A stretch of DNA of 64,000 nt from Jannaschia pagri (GCF_019655435.1 NZ_BPFH01000004.1:248001-312000), one strand, 5' to 3'. Shown: positions 36,872 to 46,318, counted from the stretch's first letter. Notes: generated by a model not told the origin, from the letters alone. A program made the numbers and translations.

Positions 36872-37929
36872 GTGGCGGTCCGGCAGATCGCTTCGCGGCC
36901 GTCGATGGCCTCAGAACCTTCGCCATCCTCTGGGTTGCGCTGTACCACTATGCGGTGTTCTGGACGCCTGCAGGCCGCGGGTTGGATCTGGTCCCTTATG
37001 GTGATGCCTTAGCGTGGATCCCCTTGGCCAGTGTCGGGGATTTGGGCGTCTCGCTCTTCTTTATCGTGTCCGGTTTCGTCATCTCGCTCAGTCTGGAGCG
37101 GTCCCGCAGCATTTTGGCCTTTGCGGCCCTTAGGCTTCTCCGCCTCTGGCCAACCTTGTTGGCGTGTGGGGCCCTCACGTTTTGCGCGACCAGCCTGCTG
37201 GGCCCGCCTGAGTTGCAGCGCAGCTTTGTCGAAGCCGGGATCAGCCTGCTGTTTCTCCCGCCGGAGCACGTCGGGCGCGCCCTAGGGATCGGCCAGTTGG
37301 AGTGGCTGGACGGGGCCTATTGGTCGCTTTGGGTCGAGGTCCGGTTTTATGGGATCGCCGCGATCCTCTATTTTGCCTGGCGGCGCATGTTCCTTCTGGG
37401 CTGGACCGTTTTCGCCCTTGGGTCCTGGGCCTTGCACACTGTCATCTTGGGGCCAGACCACCCCTTGAGTGGGCTGCTGTTCACGGAGCACCAGCCCTAT
37501 TTCACGATGGGCATTGCCCTCGCCGCATGGCGCCAAGGCGGACCGCGTCCGGGTCACACGTTGCTTTGGGCGCTCGGCGCGATCCAGGCGCTGACCTATG
37601 CGGACCCGGAGTTGACCAATGGGATCGGCACGGTGATCGTCATCTTCTTGGCGACGGCTGTGATCCTGTGGCGCCGCCCCGTCCCTGTGCTGAGCGCCAA
37701 ACCCATGGTGCGCGCGGGGCAGGCGTCTTACGCCTATTACCTGCTGCACCAGAACCTGGGTCTGGCGCTGCTGACGGCGTTTGGCCCGCTCAGCGTCCCC
37801 ATGGGCATTGCCCTTATGTTGGTGATCCAAGCTGCCCTGATTGCGGTATCCATCTGGTTCACGGAACGGGTGGAGGCACCGCTGCGTGCCCGTCTGAGGC
37901 AGTACGTTGGCCGATCCGCTCCGGCCTGA
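36868..37929 (+). CDS. Acyltransferase family 3 membrane protein
   Basis: The 353-residue protein has about ten membrane segments. It has acyltransferase-3 motifs: the N-terminal catalytic His in FAILWVALYHYAVFW, the SLFFIVSGFVISLSL segment and the RLLRLWPTL arginine motif. It would add acetyl or another acyl group to sugars of the polymer. The GTG start at 36868 overlaps the previous stop by 4 bp. It is the last gene of the exoY operon. Confidence 0.85.
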   Translation: MSGGPADRFAAVDGLRTFAILWVALYHYAVFWTPAGRGLDLVPYGDALAWIPLASVGDLGVSLFFIVSGFVISLSLERSRSILAFAALRLLRLWPTLLACGALTFCATSLLGPPELQRSFVEAGISLLFLPPEHVGRALGIGQLEWLDGAYWSLWVEVRFYGIAAILYFAWRRMFLLGWTVFALGSWALHTVILGPDHPLSGLLFTEHQPYFTMGIALAAWRQGGPRPGHTLLWALGAIQALTYADPELTNGIGTVIVIFLATAVILWRRPVPVLSAKPMVRAGQASYAYYLLHQNLGLALLTAFGPLSVPMGIALMLVIQAALIAVSIWFTERVEAPLRARLRQYVGRSAPA

Positions 37930-37959
37930 GGTGGGGCCGTGCGGGATCGCAGACTTCGA

Positions 37960-38106
37960 TTGACTTGGCGGCAGGTCAGATTCTAGCGTCCCGCATGTCA
38001 TAAGACATACGTTTCTGTGACATGTGCCATGGCGCGGTGCCCACAATTGGGGGGACGGGCAGCGCGCGGTTGTGGCAGCCGTGACTTGCTGAGCGTGACG
38101 CGTCAC
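37960..38106 (+). promoter_or_regulatory. Promoter and repeat-rich leader of the RTX gene
   Basis: TTGACT (37960-37965) and TAGCGT (37984-37989) are 18 bp apart. Just downstream lie nested copies of one half-site: CATGTCA (37994-38000) inverted against TGACATG (38018-38024), with a third GACAT at 38004-38008. A perfect 12-bp palindrome, GTGACGCGTCAC, lies at 38095-38106. These suggest control by a symmetric DNA-binding protein. The identity is unknown. Confidence 0.4.
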
Positions 38107-38210
38107 CGGGCGTGTTCGCTGCCTGGGCAAGCCAATTGCCACGTCTCTCCGAACGATATGACCGCGCGCAGCCTTCCCTCGGCGTGCCTCAGACCTGTGA
38201 AAGTTATTCC

Positions 38211-41200
38211 ATGTCCGAAGTTTTGACCCGTGCCGCCGCCTTTGAGGCAGGCCTTTTGACCGATGCCCAGCGGACGGCCCTCGAAGGTATTCTGGAGCAG
38301 GGCAGCGGAACAGACCTGGCTGAGTTCTTCGCCACCGAGATCGAAGCCGCTACGGGTGTCGCCCTCAACGACGTCTTTGACCTGCGCGTCGTTGATTTCG
38401 AAGGGCGGTTCGACGTCGATTTGGCGGGGGATACGCCATCGGTTGAACTGGTCGCGCTCGGGACGGAGCGGCTGGATTTTCAAGTCGTCGCCACCGGCGT
38501 GACCGACCCGGAGCCCAGAGCCGAGGGGACCGATTTCGAGATCGATGTGCGAAAGGCCGTGCGGGACGCGAAACTGCCAGAGGACCAATCCTGGACCGGC
38601 ATTTATTCGGGCCTGATTGAGGGCCAACCTGGTGACACCATCGCATTGCGGATCGACGGGTTGGAAGAGAACGTGACCATCCGCGTTGGCGAATTTGAGG
38701 TTTTCTCGGGAACGACGGGCACGGCACTCTTTTCGGTTCCCGAAGGCGCCGCGCGGGAGATCGAGATCGCCGTGGTTCTGCCCGCCAACGACCGAACGCC
38801 CCCGTCTTTGCAGATCGAGATGCTGCGGCAAGACGCCGATCCCCTCGACATTATGGAGGTGGTTCGGACCCGGGCAGTGGATGCGGTGGAGGCGGTGTTT
38901 TCATTCGCCAATGGTGCGCGGCAAGTGCTCGTCTTTGAGAGCGACGCGGAGATGACCGCTTGGTTGGACGGAGAACTGCTGTCCCTCGATGGGCCCGTCT
39001 CGGTCGCGGTGCGCGGTGCGCTTATCGTGGACCGCGAAGGCGACCACCTCTTCCGCGAGACGGGGCTGGCCCGAGACCTTGTGGTTGGGGAGACCGCCGT
39101 GCCCCGCGGGGACGCGGGCGTTCGTTTGACGCTGGACCCAGGCGTGCTCAGCTACAGCTACGCGTTTGATGTTGATCCCCAGCAGCAAACCAGCGTCTCG
39201 GGCACCCTGGGCCTGGATTGGGATGGCGGCAGCACCGACGGAGAGCGACTGCCGCTTGGGACCCAGGCGTCTGCAATCACGGATAGTGTGTTCCAAGGCA
39301 TCGCCCAGGGCCTCGCCACCGTGGCCAATTCCGGGGTTCAGATTGTCGATATGTTCGACAGCTTCGGGCCCGTTGGTTTTCGCTCAATCTTAGACCTGAG
39401 CGTGGGCATTGACGCGGAATTTGCCTGGGATTTGAACTTGGGCAGTTTCGGCCTCGCGGCGGCCACGCAACCGGTCAGTTTCGACATCCTCCATGGTGGC
39501 GATATCGCAGTCGGGGGCCAGATTGCCGTCACGCTGGACAACCTGACGTTCTCAGATGGCACGCTGCGGATCCTGGAACCTGAGGTCGCGGATCTGTCGA
39601 TCTTTGCCAACTTCTCGGGGCCGGAAACCGTGCTGCGGGACGTGGGGGTCCGCGTGAATACCCAGGCGCTCGTCGATGCGGACTTGGTGGAGGCCGTCTT
39701 TGGAAGCGACAGCGGGCTGGCCAACTTTGCCAACGCCCTGGAAAACCTCGCTGTTCTAGAGTTGCAACTGGACGCGGACATTACCTTGGACGACGCCCAG
39801 GATATCGTCCGCGAGTCGGCCTTTGCCCTTGGTCTGAACGGGTCGATTTCTGGGCTTCGCGGGTTTCAATCCCTGACCAAAGGCCTGTTGAACGACCCCA
39901 ACGGGCTGACCTCTGGCCTGGGCAAGATCAACGCCCTGTTCCAAGCCGGTGACCGGGACGGCGCATTGAAAGAGTTCGCGAAGTTCGCGGGCAAAGGCGC
40001 GGCTAGCTCGGCGGCGGCAGCCTTCGTCAAAAGCAAGCTGCCCAGTGGGGAAGAAGTCGAGGTCAGTTCCGACGCGCTGCTGCCGATCTTGGCCGAAGCG
40101 CTGGTCGTGGGGCCGGACGGCCTTGTCGAGGTGGAGGATCAGGACGGCAACATCGTCGAGATCGAGGTCGCGGAGATCGTTCGCTTTTCCCAAGAGAACG
40201 GGTTGGACGAACTGCTGAACACCTTCAGCGAGGTTTTTCTGGACCCGGTGGAAGTCTTTCCGGGCCTGCGCCTTGCCCTATCGGGCCCGCCCGTCACGGC
40301 GAGCGTGGTCACCAATGGCTCCGGCCCGCAGTCCTTGCCAGCGCCCATTGTCGCGACGACGACCACCACCCTGGCCGAGGCCGAACTGGATGTGGTCGAA
40401 TTTGGCGCGGCGGCGTCTGAGACGGCGATTGACCTGCTGCTGTCGGTTCCGGGCCTGCCGCCGAACGTCAAGGCCAAGCTGCTGGCCGCTCAGATTGGCT
40501 TGGCGCTGCGGGAGCAAATCACCGACGCCATCGAAGACGGCGCTAGCGCAGAGCTGACCCTCGACCCGGCGCCGGTTCTGGTCGAGGCGCTCACTGGCAT
40601 CTTTTCGATCTTCGACGGGTTCGTGGACACGTTGAACTTGATCCCCGGCGTTGAGATCACGCCGCCGTCCGAGGTTTTTGGCGCAGATGAACTCGCGGCG
40701 CTTTTGCGCGATGAGGACGCGCTGCGCGAATATATCGGGTCGATCATCCTTCCGGTGGCCGATGCCGTTGGCGGTGGGATCTCTGCCGCTTTGGATTTGG
40801 TCGTCGGCCTTGTCGAGGGAAGCCTTAACTTCATTCAGGAAACCGTAAACGGGCTTGTCTCGGTGGTCGAAGGGGCATTCGACGCCATCCGCGAAGGGGT
40901 TGAGGGTGTCCGCGCGGGCCTCGAATTTCTGCAAACAAATCTGGGCGATCCCCTGGCCGAGGCGGGCGCCCTCACCTTTGACAACATTGCATCCACGCTC
41001 TCGACAGCCGAAGATTTTTTAAGCGGGGAGCTGGTTTCTGGTGCGATCGACAGTCTGGAAACGACAATCACCAATATCAAAGACGGGATCAGCGGGGCGT
41101 TCAAAGACTTGCTCGACTCCATTGATCGGGACTTTGGCGCATTTGGCAATCCGGCAGATATCGTGAAGGGGGTGCTGAGCGGGCTTCAGATCTTCACGAC

Positions 41201-43037
41201 CAGCACCAACGAGGTTGATTTCAGCCGCGGTCTTTTTGCGCTGTTCGATGGTGCGGGCGACTTCGTCTTCGATGCAGGGCGTTTTGTCGACAGTTCCGTT
41301 GCCTCCATCGGCAGTGCACTTGGCTCGATTGGCACGATTTCGGAAAACCTGTCCGAAGCCCTAGAGTCCCTTCAAGGCGATGATGGCCCCTTCGGCCTGG
41401 TGTCGAAAGCCTTGGTAGATGTCGAGGTTGGCCTGGAAGGGTTAGGCAAGGGCGCCGGCGCCCTCAGGGACTCAACGTCGGGGCTGTTCACGAATATCCA
41501 GCAAAGTATTGGCGATTTTGTCTCGGTCGACTTTAGAACGCCCTTCCTGGAATTGGCGGACAGCTTGGCCCGAGATCTGGCGAGTGTCGTCCAGGGGATC
41601 GACATTCGCGCCGACCTGGACCTGCGCCTGTTTGAGATGCTGATGTCCCTGGGGCTGGACCTGGAACAGACCGTGACGTTCACCCCGTCCGAGGTTGAGG
41701 TGCGCCATAGCTTTGGAGGCGAGACCGTTGTCACCAGCCCTGACGCCGTCGTGGTCTTTGACGTGCCCTTGGACGCTGGCACATCCGAGGCCGTCGAAAC
41801 CGAGCTTCTGCTGAACGGGACCTACGACTACGAATACGCGATCCGACCGACGGCAGACATTGATCTGGAATTCTTGGCCATTGAGATCTTCACCTCGCTT
41901 GGCTTCGGCGCGAATGAGCCGTTTACCGAGGTGTTCGACTTGTCGCTCCTGTCCTTCGTGACGGGCGCTTCAACTAACGTAAACGGGTCGGATGGGTTGT
42001 TGGAACTGCCCTTGCAAGGACTGCTCGACGGTCTGCTCGGCGGCCTTGCGACGTCATTGCAGGGACGGCTGGGCAACGATCTGCGCGCCGGTCAAAATGA
42101 CGGACTGGTGGAGGGCAGCATCGATCTCTTCTCAATCCGGGACGTGCCGCTGGACACCAGTGGAAACGGGCTAGGCTTTGTCCCTGTGGGCACGACTGTC
42201 GATTTGGCCATCGACGGGGGCAGCGATTCACCGGCGACCATTGGTGACGACGATCTGGATGGCACCGATGACGCGGACTTCCTGGACCTGCTCGCAGGTG
42301 ATGATCTGTTCCAGGCCCTGGGTGGAAATGACACCGTCCTGGGCGGTGCCGGCAATGACACCCTTGAGGGCGGTGCCGATGACGATGACCTGCGCGGGGG
42401 TGCCGACAACGACTCCCTTGATGGCGGCCAGGGCAATGACACGCTCGCCGGAGAGGCCGGTGAAAACACCCTGGTGGGCGGCGCGGGGGATGATCGATAC
42501 GAGATCAGTGCCTTGGATACAATCATCGAAATCGCAGGTGAGGGCCAAGATACGGTCGTGTCCTCTGGGTCGCTGTCGCTGGGCACCAATGAGATTGAGC
42601 GCGTCATCCTCACGGGCGCCGAGGATCTTTCCTTCTCGGGCAACGTCGGGGCGACGTCGGTGACGGGAAACGCAGGCGACAATCTGATCATCGGCGGCGG
42701 GGGCGCCGATACGCTCGAAGGCGGGGCAGGGGCCGACACCTTTGCGTTCTTCCAACGGGATTTGGCTGGACCTGGCGCGCGCATCGTTGATTTCTCCGAC
42801 GGAGACCGGATTGCGCTTGATGATCAATTGTTTGGCCTCAGCGGTCGGGTGAATCCCCGTCAGGCAACGGCGGAGCAAATCCGCGACGCCTTGATCAGTG
42901 GGTTGGCTGGGTTCGACGGACAGACCGGTGCGCTCACCGTAGACATCGACGGGCGAGATGGGCCCGAGGCACCGCAACTCCTGCTGACTCTCGAAGGAGT
43001 TGGCCGGATCACGGCAGAGGACGTCCTGTTGTTTTGA
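38211..43037 (+). CDS. Large RTX (calcium-repeat) secreted protein
   Basis: The 1608-residue, acidic protein has no signal peptide. It has a long, poorly conserved N-terminal and central part with extended helical stretches, and nonapeptide RTX repeats near residues 1349-1428 and again near 1490-1510. It ends in an acidic domain whose last residues are EDVLLF, a typical type I secretion signal. The start ATG 38211 was chosen at the head of the acidic, regular coding part; its ribosome site is weak and the frame is open further up. No type I secretion ABC or membrane-fusion gene is in the window. Its place at the end of the polymer island suggests a surface or matrix protein. No enzymatic domain was recognised. 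Confidence 0.82.
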   Translation: MSEVLTRAAAFEAGLLTDAQRTALEGILEQGSGTDLAEFFATEIEAATGVALNDVFDLRVVDFEGRFDVDLAGDTPSVELVALGTERLDFQVVATGVTDPEPRAEGTDFEIDVRKAVRDAKLPEDQSWTGIYSGLIEGQPGDTIALRIDGLEENVTIRVGEFEVFSGTTGTALFSVPEGAAREIEIAVVLPANDRTPPSLQIEMLRQDADPLDIMEVVRTRAVDAVEAVFSFANGARQVLVFESDAEMTAWLDGELLSLDGPVSVAVRGALIVDREGDHLFRETGLARDLVVGETAVPRGDAGVRLTLDPGVLSYSYAFDVDPQQQTSVSGTLGLDWDGGSTDGERLPLGTQASAITDSVFQGIAQGLATVANSGVQIVDMFDSFGPVGFRSILDLSVGIDAEFAWDLNLGSFGLAAATQPVSFDILHGGDIAVGGQIAVTLDNLTFSDGTLRILEPEVADLSIFANFSGPETVLRDVGVRVNTQALVDADLVEAVFGSDSGLANFANALENLAVLELQLDADITLDDAQDIVRESAFALGLNGSISGLRGFQSLTKGLLNDPNGLTSGLGKINALFQAGDRDGALKEFAKFAGKGAASSAAAAFVKSKLPSGEEVEVSSDALLPILAEALVVGPDGLVEVEDQDGNIVEIEVAEIVRFSQENGLDELLNTFSEVFLDPVEVFPGLRLALSGPPVTASVVTNGSGPQSLPAPIVATTTTTLAEAELDVVEFGAAASETAIDLLLSVPGLPPNVKAKLLAAQIGLALREQITDAIEDGASAELTLDPAPVLVEALTGIFSIFDGFVDTLNLIPGVEITPPSEVFGADELAALLRDEDALREYIGSIILPVADAVGGGISAALDLVVGLVEGSLNFIQETVNGLVSVVEGAFDAIREGVEGVRAGLEFLQTNLGDPLAEAGALTFDNIASTLSTAEDFLSGELVSGAIDSLETTITNIKDGISGAFKDLLDSIDRDFGAFGNPADIVKGVLSGLQIFTTSTNEVDFSRGLFALFDGAGDFVFDAGRFVDSSVASIGSALGSIGTISENLSEALESLQGDDGPFGLVSKALVDVEVGLEGLGKGAGALRDSTSGLFTNIQQSIGDFVSVDFRTPFLELADSLARDLASVVQGIDIRADLDLRLFEMLMSLGLDLEQTVTFTPSEVEVRHSFGGETVVTSPDAVVVFDVPLDAGTSEAVETELLLNGTYDYEYAIRPTADIDLEFLAIEIFTSLGFGANEPFTEVFDLSLLSFVTGASTNVNGSDGLLELPLQGLLDGLLGGLATSLQGRLGNDLRAGQNDGLVEGSIDLFSIRDVPLDTSGNGLGFVPVGTTVDLAIDGGSDSPATIGDDDLDGTDDADFLDLLAGDDLFQALGGNDTVLGGAGNDTLEGGADDDDLRGGADNDSLDGGQGNDTLAGEAGENTLVGGAGDDRYEISALDTIIEIAGEGQDTVVSSGSLSLGTNEIERVILTGAEDLSFSGNVGATSVTGNAGDNLIIGGGGADTLEGGAGADTFAFFQRDLAGPGARIVDFSDGDRIALDDQLFGLSGRVNPRQATAEQIRDALISGLAGFDGQTGALTVDIDGRDGPEAPQLLLTLEGVGRITAEDVLLF
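42256..42495 (+). repeat. RTX nonapeptide repeat array (GGxGxDxLx) in the large protein
   Basis: The translated repeats include LGGNDTVLG, GAGNDTLEG, GADNDSLDG, GQGNDTLAG and GAGDDRYEI, about eight in a row. A shorter second block (GGGGADTLEGGAGADTF) lies near 42690-42740. These form calcium-bound beta rolls after export. Confidence 0.9.
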
Positions 43038-43044
43038 TCTGGGC

Positions 43045-43082
43045 GCCCCCTGCCGTGCGCGCGTCTGCGCACGGCAGGGGGC
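43045..43082. terminator. Strong hairpin after the RTX gene
   Basis: A perfect 16-bp stem (left arm 43045-43060, right arm 43067-43082) with a 6-base loop starts 7 bp after the stop codon. There is no T-run, so it may act as an RNA-stabilising or non-canonical terminator structure. Confidence 0.65.
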
Positions 43083-43457
43083 GGGCCCTCTTTCCGGTTG
43101 GTCTAGCCGCTGTCAGGCTGAATCGGGCCGTGATGCGCGCGGACCTCTCCGACGGATCGCGTTAGACGCGCCGTCCGTCGCGGTACGCACTGTAAATCCT
43201 AATTCAAATCGTCGAATGGGTAACCCGCTCGTCAGACAGCTAGGCGACGTCTGAGGACGTCCGACCAGTTTCATGCGCGACATCATCACGCGCGCGGGTA
43301 GCACCCAAGGCCCCTCAAGACCGGGCGTACATCGCGTCCGATGACGTTAAGTTTTGGCAGTACTGAGACGGATGGCGATGAGGAGATGGGGCCGGTCGAC
43401 GAGGGCGCGAACCGACTTCGCTCAATGGACGGACAGTTACCGAAGGGAAGAAGGAAG
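43083..43457. other. Gene-free stretch between RTX gene and tRNA-Ser
   Basis: No convincing coding region, RNA gene or repeat was seen in these 375 bp. The short open frames show no ribosome sites or family features. The only locally AT-rich patch is around 43193-43215. Confidence 0.5.
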
Positions 43458-43547
43458 TGGCGGACAGGAAGGGATTCGAACCCTCGAGACGGTCTCCCGC
43501 CTACGCACTTTCCAGGCGCGCGCCTTCGACCACTCGGCCACCTGTCC
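43458..43547 (-). tRNA. tRNA-Ser (anticodon GGA)
   Basis: On the minus strand the sequence begins GGACAGGTGGCCGAGTGGTC and has the anticodon loop CTGGAAA (GGA), a long variable arm typical of class II tRNA-Ser, and GGTTCGAATCC for the T arm. The 5' GGACAGG pairs with CCTGTCC, and G then CCA are encoded at the 3' end. It reads UCC and UCU serine codons. Confidence 0.96.
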
Positions 43548-43555
43548 GCTGGCGG

Positions 43556-43584
43556 GTCTAAGGCAAGCAGGCGGGCGGGTGCAA
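43556..43584 (-). promoter_or_regulatory. Promoter of tRNA-Ser
   Basis: On the minus strand TTGCAC (43579-43584) and TTAGAC (43556-43561) are separated by 17 bp, and the -10 box ends 8 bp before the tRNA 5' end. Confidence 0.6.
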
Positions 43585-43742
43585 GGCCCAAACCCGAGGT
43601 TTTGCGCGGTTTCTCGGATTTGGCATCGGTTGGGACCTGTCACGATGCCAAGGTCGTGAAGGGCGCGTGCTTGTGGTCCCGAGACCCGCAAGCCAGACAA
43701 GGCGCATCGTCCAACACCCCGTCCAAGCCCAAGGGTTCCGCC

Positions 43743-44219
43743 ATGATGAAACGTCTGCTTCTCGCCTGTCTTCTGGTCGCTCCGACGATGGCCTGGGCCC
43801 AAGCGGTGGCGGATGTTGCGCCGCGTCCAGGTTGGGTTGTGATGCCAACCGCCAAGACGTTTGAGACGCTCGTCGCGGACACCAGGGCGGCTGCGGGCGC
43901 TGGCGGGTTGGCCGTGGTGACAATGGCGGGCCCGACCGGTGCTGCGGCACGTCGGGGGATCGACATCCCGGGAAATCGCGTGATCGGGTTGTATAACAAC
44001 GACTTCGCCGTGCGTGTGTTGCGGCTGTCCACCGCGGCGATGATCGAGGCCCCGATCCGCGTCTATGTGACGGAAAACGCCGATGGAACCGCCACACTCA
44101 GCTATAAGCTCCCGTCCCAGATTTTTGCGCCTTACATGGCAGAGGCCCCCCGGTTGCAGCCCATTGCACTCGAGTTGGATGCCGCGTTTGAACAGGTTTC
44201 TACGGCTGCCGCCCGTTAG
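43743..44219 (+). CDS. Periplasmic DUF302-family protein
   Basis: The 158-residue protein has a signal peptide (KRLLLACLLVAPTMAWAQA) and a DUF302-like domain: VADTRAAAGAGGLAVVTMAGPTGAAARRGIDIPGNRVIGLYNNDFAVRVL, then PIRVYVTENADGTATLSYKLPS. The family forms a small alpha/beta fold; its function is not established. AAGGG lies upstream of the ATG at 43743, and a second ATG follows directly. Its end overlaps the convergent LysR gene by 4 bp. Confidence 0.78.
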   Translation: MMKRLLLACLLVAPTMAWAQAVADVAPRPGWVVMPTAKTFETLVADTRAAAGAGGLAVVTMAGPTGAAARRGIDIPGNRVIGLYNNDFAVRVLRLSTAAMIEAPIRVYVTENADGTATLSYKLPSQIFAPYMAEAPRLQPIALELDAAFEQVSTAAAR

Positions 44220-45082
44220 CCGCATTGTGGGTCCGGCCAAAGGCCCGTCGGGTTGTGACCGCAGATCGCGCCCGCCAACCGGTCCCCATGGAGGTCCAGC
44301 GTGCTGCCTTGGCGCGTCACCAGGACCAAGTGCCGTTCCGCCGAAAGCACTCGCCGTTCAAGCGGCACGCCGACGCGGTTCAGATCAACCTCCGGCAGGA
44401 TCGTGCGCCCGACACCGTCGGCCAGACAGGCCAGGATGGTTTCCACATGATCCAGAACCAAGCGCGGCGCGGCGCGCAGGATAGGGTGATGGGCCAGTTC
44501 GGCGGCGATTAACCGACCGATCCCCGTGGTAGGCGCAAAGTGCAGAAATGGTAACGACGGGTCACCACCTACTGGCCCCGCGATGACCAATCGGTCTTGG
44601 GCGATAACGCGTTGACGCAATCCCCCTGGGGGGACGCCCGTAGCGGTGAGAACGGCCGCGTCCAACGCTCCCGTTATCACAAGGGTTTGCAGGTTTTCAG
44701 AAAGGCCGGTCTGCACATCAAAGCGACTGTGCGGCAGTGCGTCCGGGAGCCGTCGCAAGAAACCTGGCAGAAGGCGGGGACCCGCGCTTGCAACAAGGCC
44801 CAAGCGGAACCGGCCAGCCAAGGGCGTCTCTGGCCCGACCAGAGCCCGCAGGGCGGTTTCCTTTGCCAAGACGTCCCCGGCGGCGTCCGCCACGCGGCGG
44901 CCCAGCGGGGTCAGGCGCGGGGGGCGGGTTTTGCGGTCAAAGAGGGCCGCATCGAGATCCCGCTCCAACGCTTTCATCTGCATGGAGACGGCGGAGAGCG
45001 TCATGTTCAACCGCTCCGCCGCGTCACTGAAGGATCCGAGCCGCGCAATCTCTTGCAGGGTGCGCAGGTCACGGTTCTGCAT
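44216..45082 (-). CDS. LysR-family transcriptional regulator
   Basis: The 288-residue protein has the N-terminal winged helix (LRTLQEIARLGSFSDAAERLNMTLSAVSMQMKALE) and a periplasmic-binding-like effector domain. ATG 45082 is preceded by AGGAAG at a good distance; a TTG two codons upstream is less likely. It is divergent from the acyl-CoA dehydrogenase operon over 90 bp that hold a clear inverted repeat, so it most likely regulates that operon in response to a pathway intermediate. Confidence 0.92.
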   Translation of the reverse strand: MQNRDLRTLQEIARLGSFSDAAERLNMTLSAVSMQMKALERDLDAALFDRKTRPPRLTPLGRRVADAAGDVLAKETALRALVGPETPLAGRFRLGLVASAGPRLLPGFLRRLPDALPHSRFDVQTGLSENLQTLVITGALDAAVLTATGVPPGGLRQRVIAQDRLVIAGPVGGDPSLPFLHFAPTTGIGRLIAAELAHHPILRAAPRLVLDHVETILACLADGVGRTILPEVDLNRVGVPLERRVLSAERHLVLVTRQGSTLDLHGDRLAGAICGHNPTGLWPDPQCG

Positions 45083-45099
45083 CTTCAAGCTTCCTGGAT

Positions 45100-45136
45100 A
45101 TAAATTACAATCTAATTCGCTTGTTATGTAATTTAT
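45100..45136. promoter_or_regulatory. Inverted-repeat operator between LysR gene and acyl-CoA dehydrogenase operon
   Basis: ATAAATTAC (45100-45108) and GTAATTTAT (45128-45136) are perfect 9-bp inverted arms with 19 bp between them, in the middle of the divergent intergenic region. AT-rich symmetric sites in this position are typical LysR-family targets. Confidence 0.7.
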
Positions 45137-45172
45137 CCAGCGTCACCCTGTCCACAGTCACCGGAGGACAGG

Positions 45173-46318
45173 ATGTTGGATTATCTTTCTCGCGCGAATG
45201 CTCTCTTGCCCCGCCTCCGGTCGCGCGCAGCGACCTGGGACAGGGAGCGGCGGTATTGCCATGAGAACGTTTCGGACCTGGTGGCAGTTGGTCTGATGGG
45301 GATGTCGATCCCGAAGGCCTATGGTGGCCCGGGGCTTTCCCTTGCTGAGATCGTGCCAATCGTGGAAGCCGTGTCCGGCGCCTGCACATTGACCGGACGC
45401 ATCCTCGTCGAGGGCAACATGGGCGCGCTGAGCGCGGTTATGGCTTACGGGACAGATACGCAGAAGGCGCGCGCGGCGGCCCTGGTTTTGGCAGGGGACA
45501 AGCCCGCCATCTGCATCACAGAGCCAGGCGCCGGGTCCGACGCACAAGCCATGGTGACCCGAGCAACGCCGGTCCCGGGTGGTTGGCGCCTGGATGGCAT
45601 CAAGCACTGGATCACAGGCGGAGGGGTGTCGAAGCTTCACTTGGTCTTTGCCCAGACGCGCGACGGCATTCGCGGTTTTCTGGCGGAGCCTGGTCCGGGT
45701 CTGCGGGTCGCGCGGTTGGAACGGACGATGGGTCTGTGCGGGATGCCTGAGGCGGAACTGCGGTTTGAAAACCATTTCGTCCCCGCTGACATGGCCTTGC
45801 CCGAGGTTGGGTTTTCCCAGTTGATCGACGCCTACAACACCCAGCGCGTGGGCGCCGCAACCATCGCTTTGGGTGTTGCCTCCGAGGCCACCAGGCTCGC
45901 CCAGGCCCACCTGACGGACCGGCAGCAGTTCGGCCGACTGCTTGCGGAGTTTCAGGGCTTGCAATGGATGCTGGCCGATATGGACACGGAGTTGGCGGCG
46001 GCTCGGCTGTTGGTCAAAGACGCGGCGGCCAGTGCGGACCCTTTCCCGGATCGGACCAAAGCCGCGCGGGCGAAATTGCTGACGTCAGAGACGGCGGTGC
46101 GCGTCGTGGACCGAGCGCTCCAGATGCATGGCGCGCGGGGCTATGGTGGCGACACACCGCTCGAACGGATGTACCGCGATGTGCGGATGTTCACCATCGG
46201 TGGCGGCACGGCGCAGGTCCTGCGGACGCAAATCGCAAGTCACGTTCTCGGGAGAAAACTGCCCCAGGGGCGCCCTGCCGTTGACCAGATACGTGGGGCT
46301 GATATGGCCGCAGAATGA
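45173..46318 (+). CDS. Acyl-CoA dehydrogenase family protein
   Basis: The 381-residue protein has the family signatures ICITEPGAGSDAQAM, TRATPVPGGWRLDGIKHWITGG and, near the C-terminus, LQMHGARGYGGDTPLERMYRDVRMFTIGGGTAQV. The IGGGT form replaces the YEGT catalytic-Glu motif of medium-chain enzymes; other subgroups place the base elsewhere. It would oxidise an acyl-CoA with FAD. GGAGG precedes the ATG. It overlaps the ThDP enzyme gene by 4 bp. Confidence 0.9.
   Translation: MLDYLSRANALLPRLRSRAATWDRERRYCHENVSDLVAVGLMGMSIPKAYGGPGLSLAEIVPIVEAVSGACTLTGRILVEGNMGALSAVMAYGTDTQKARAAALVLAGDKPAICITEPGAGSDAQAMVTRATPVPGGWRLDGIKHWITGGGVSKLHLVFAQTRDGIRGFLAEPGPGLRVARLERTMGLCGMPEAELRFENHFVPADMALPEVGFSQLIDAYNTQRVGAATIALGVASEATRLAQAHLTDRQQFGRLLAEFQGLQWMLADMDTELAAARLLVKDAAASADPFPDRTKAARAKLLTSETAVRVVDRALQMHGARGYGGDTPLERMYRDVRMFTIGGGTAQVLRTQIASHVLGRKLPQGRPAVDQIRGADMAAE

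Noticed and set aside
42256-42495. Tandem DNA repeat as a possible CRISPR or satellite
   Set aside because: The periodicity is 27 bp and in frame, and translates to RTX nonapeptides; there are no spacers or palindromic repeats.
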